A stretch of DNA of 39,313 nt, from the NCBI GenBank assembly GCA_029938465.1, contig JAOZUW010000004.1:1-39313 (forward strand), in the 5' to 3' direction. Below the pieces are notes generated by a model. The model was not told the DNA's origin, did not search any database, and saw nothing but the letters and a program-made list of their open reading frames with translations. Origin of the DNA: Bacteroidales bacterium. GTDB lineage: Bacteria; Bacteroidota; Bacteroidia; Bacteroidales; UBA12170. The translations under genes and the position numbers were made by a program. Below are positions 38,741-39,313 of this stretch, one piece after another (the stretch's first letter is position 1; the number at the start of each line of letters is the position of its first letter).

Positions 38741-38765
38741 ATTAGGAAGTATTAAGATTCCTAAT
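38741..38765. terminator. Hairpin between flippase and methyltransferase
   Basis: ATTAGGAA (38741-38748) pairs with TTCCTAAT (38758-38765), an 8-bp stem with a 9-nt loop, located between two convergent genes. The following sequence is only moderately T-rich, so it is a fair but not strong terminator. Confidence 0.5.
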
Positions 38766-38782
38766 TTACTTATTGAAAAGTA

Positions 38783-39313
38783 TCACTTTATCATATCTTT
38801 TATTTTGAAGGCCATCTTTTTTAAGAGATTTTGTTTCCCAGTAGTAAGCCAGGTAATACCATGATGTTTCATTAATGATTTAGTAGTAAAGAATTCCCTG
38901 AAATGCATACCATTGCGTTTATCCTCACCTATTTTTTGATATAAGGCAAAATTACGTAAAGGTGTTTTAATATATCTATAGTCAGGTCTGTTGCTATTAA
39001 TAAATGACATTACAAGTCGGGTTGTGCGCATCCAAGTATCGTGTAATAAAATATAACCTTTATTGTTAAGCAAAAGATCGGAATAATAAAAATCGACAAA
39101 CTCACCATCAAATTTATGATCACCATCAATAAATATAAAATCAAAACTTCTTTTTTCTTTATATAGTTGAGGCAATACATTATGTGAATAATCAGCTCTA
39201 AAGTCAACAAATTGATCTAAGCCCAGAGCTTTTAGATTCTTCATAGCCAAGTTTTGATAATTACCCTGAAAAGGATCCATTACAATATGTTTTGGTTGGT
39301 TGGTTGGTTGGTT
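38783..39313 (-). CDS. Class I SAM-dependent methyltransferase, N-terminus beyond window
   Basis: About 176 visible codons, open to the edge without a stop. The visible part starts inside the Rossmann fold: KHIVMDPFQGNYQNLAMKNLKALGL carries the acidic residue ending strand 2, then FDFIFIDGDHKFDGEFVDFYY with strand 4 and LLNNKGYILLHDTWM with strand 5. This matches the Methyltransf_24-like group. The SAM-binding glycine loop must lie outside the window, so the ATG at 39280 is not the real start. The substrate may be a glycan, from the neighbours. The frame runs through a TTGG tetranucleotide repeat at the edge. Confidence 0.8.
   Translation of the reverse strand, partial: NQPTNQPKHIVMDPFQGNYQNLAMKNLKALGLDQFVDFRADYSHNVLPQLYKEKRSFDFIFIDGDHKFDGEFVDFYYSDLLLNNKGYILLHDTWMRTTRLVMSFINSNRPDYRYIKTPLRNFALYQKIGEDKRNGMHFREFFTTKSLMKHHGITWLTTGKQNLLKKMAFKIKDMIK
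39292..39313. repeat. TTGG tetranucleotide repeat within the methyltransferase frame
   Basis: Five TTGG units plus TT up to the window edge; the true length is unknown. On the coding strand it encodes an Asn-Gln-Pro-Thr repeat just before the PKHIVMDP strand. Adding or losing one unit would shift the frame. Confidence 0.8.

Overview
The window comes from an AT-rich member of the Bacteroidetes (Bacteroidota). The evidence is the rpsL-to-rplQ ribosomal cluster followed directly by eno, promoters of the TAnnTTTG type that this phylum uses, mostly SD-less starts with A-rich leaders, zinc-free (Cys-minus) forms of L36, S14 and S4, and a tmRNA tag ending in NNNYALAA. I cannot place it more finely than the phylum, probably class Bacteroidia or a relative.

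Layout. 1-2763 (minus): the N-terminal part of an M13-family lipoprotein peptidase, cut by the window edge, preceded by dnaX. 3102-8269 (plus): ATP synthase genes atpB-E-F-H-A-G, without atpD and atpC, ending in a hairpin terminator shared with the convergent eno (8374-9663, minus, own promoter). 9827-27684 (minus): one long translation and transcription cluster, rpsL-rpsG-fusA-rpsJ-(S10/spc)-secY-map-infA-rpmJ-rpsM-rpsK-rpsD-rpoA-rplQ, with a promoter before rpsL and a terminator after rplQ. 28051-30418 (plus): a GT4 glycosyltransferase and a short DEAD-box helicase. 30495-31257 (plus): tmRNA (ssrA) and tRNA-Arg(UCG), separated by a repeat-bounded segment holding a truncated four-helix-bundle ORF. 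31353-37174 (minus): a run GT4-purD-membrane protein-rnhB-DUF4268-transaldolase, the DUF4268 gene being interrupted by a small insertion. 37284-39313: a Wzx-like flippase (plus) and a convergent partial SAM methyltransferase (minus), which with the GT4 genes suggest surface-glycan synthesis.

Most of the window is core housekeeping. The unexpected items are small. (1) A 261-bp element with perfect 12-bp terminal inverted repeats sits inside the start of the DUF4268 gene; removing it with one target duplication restores ATG TAT AGC AAA exactly, and the element now supplies a GTG start. (2) A segment of 19-nt direct repeats with an inverted copy fills the space between ssrA and tRNA-Arg and carries a 38-codon remnant of a four-helix-bundle protein gene. 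(3) dnaX has two A9 runs 10 nt apart just after domain III, and a one-base slip in either direction at either run meets a stop within a few codons, which fits a gamma/tau switch. (4) A TTGG tetranucleotide repeat lies within the methyltransferase reading frame at the right edge, a possible phase-variation tract. (5) Two TAnnTTTG promoter elements face each other across a 3-bp gap between a glycosyltransferase and the flippase.
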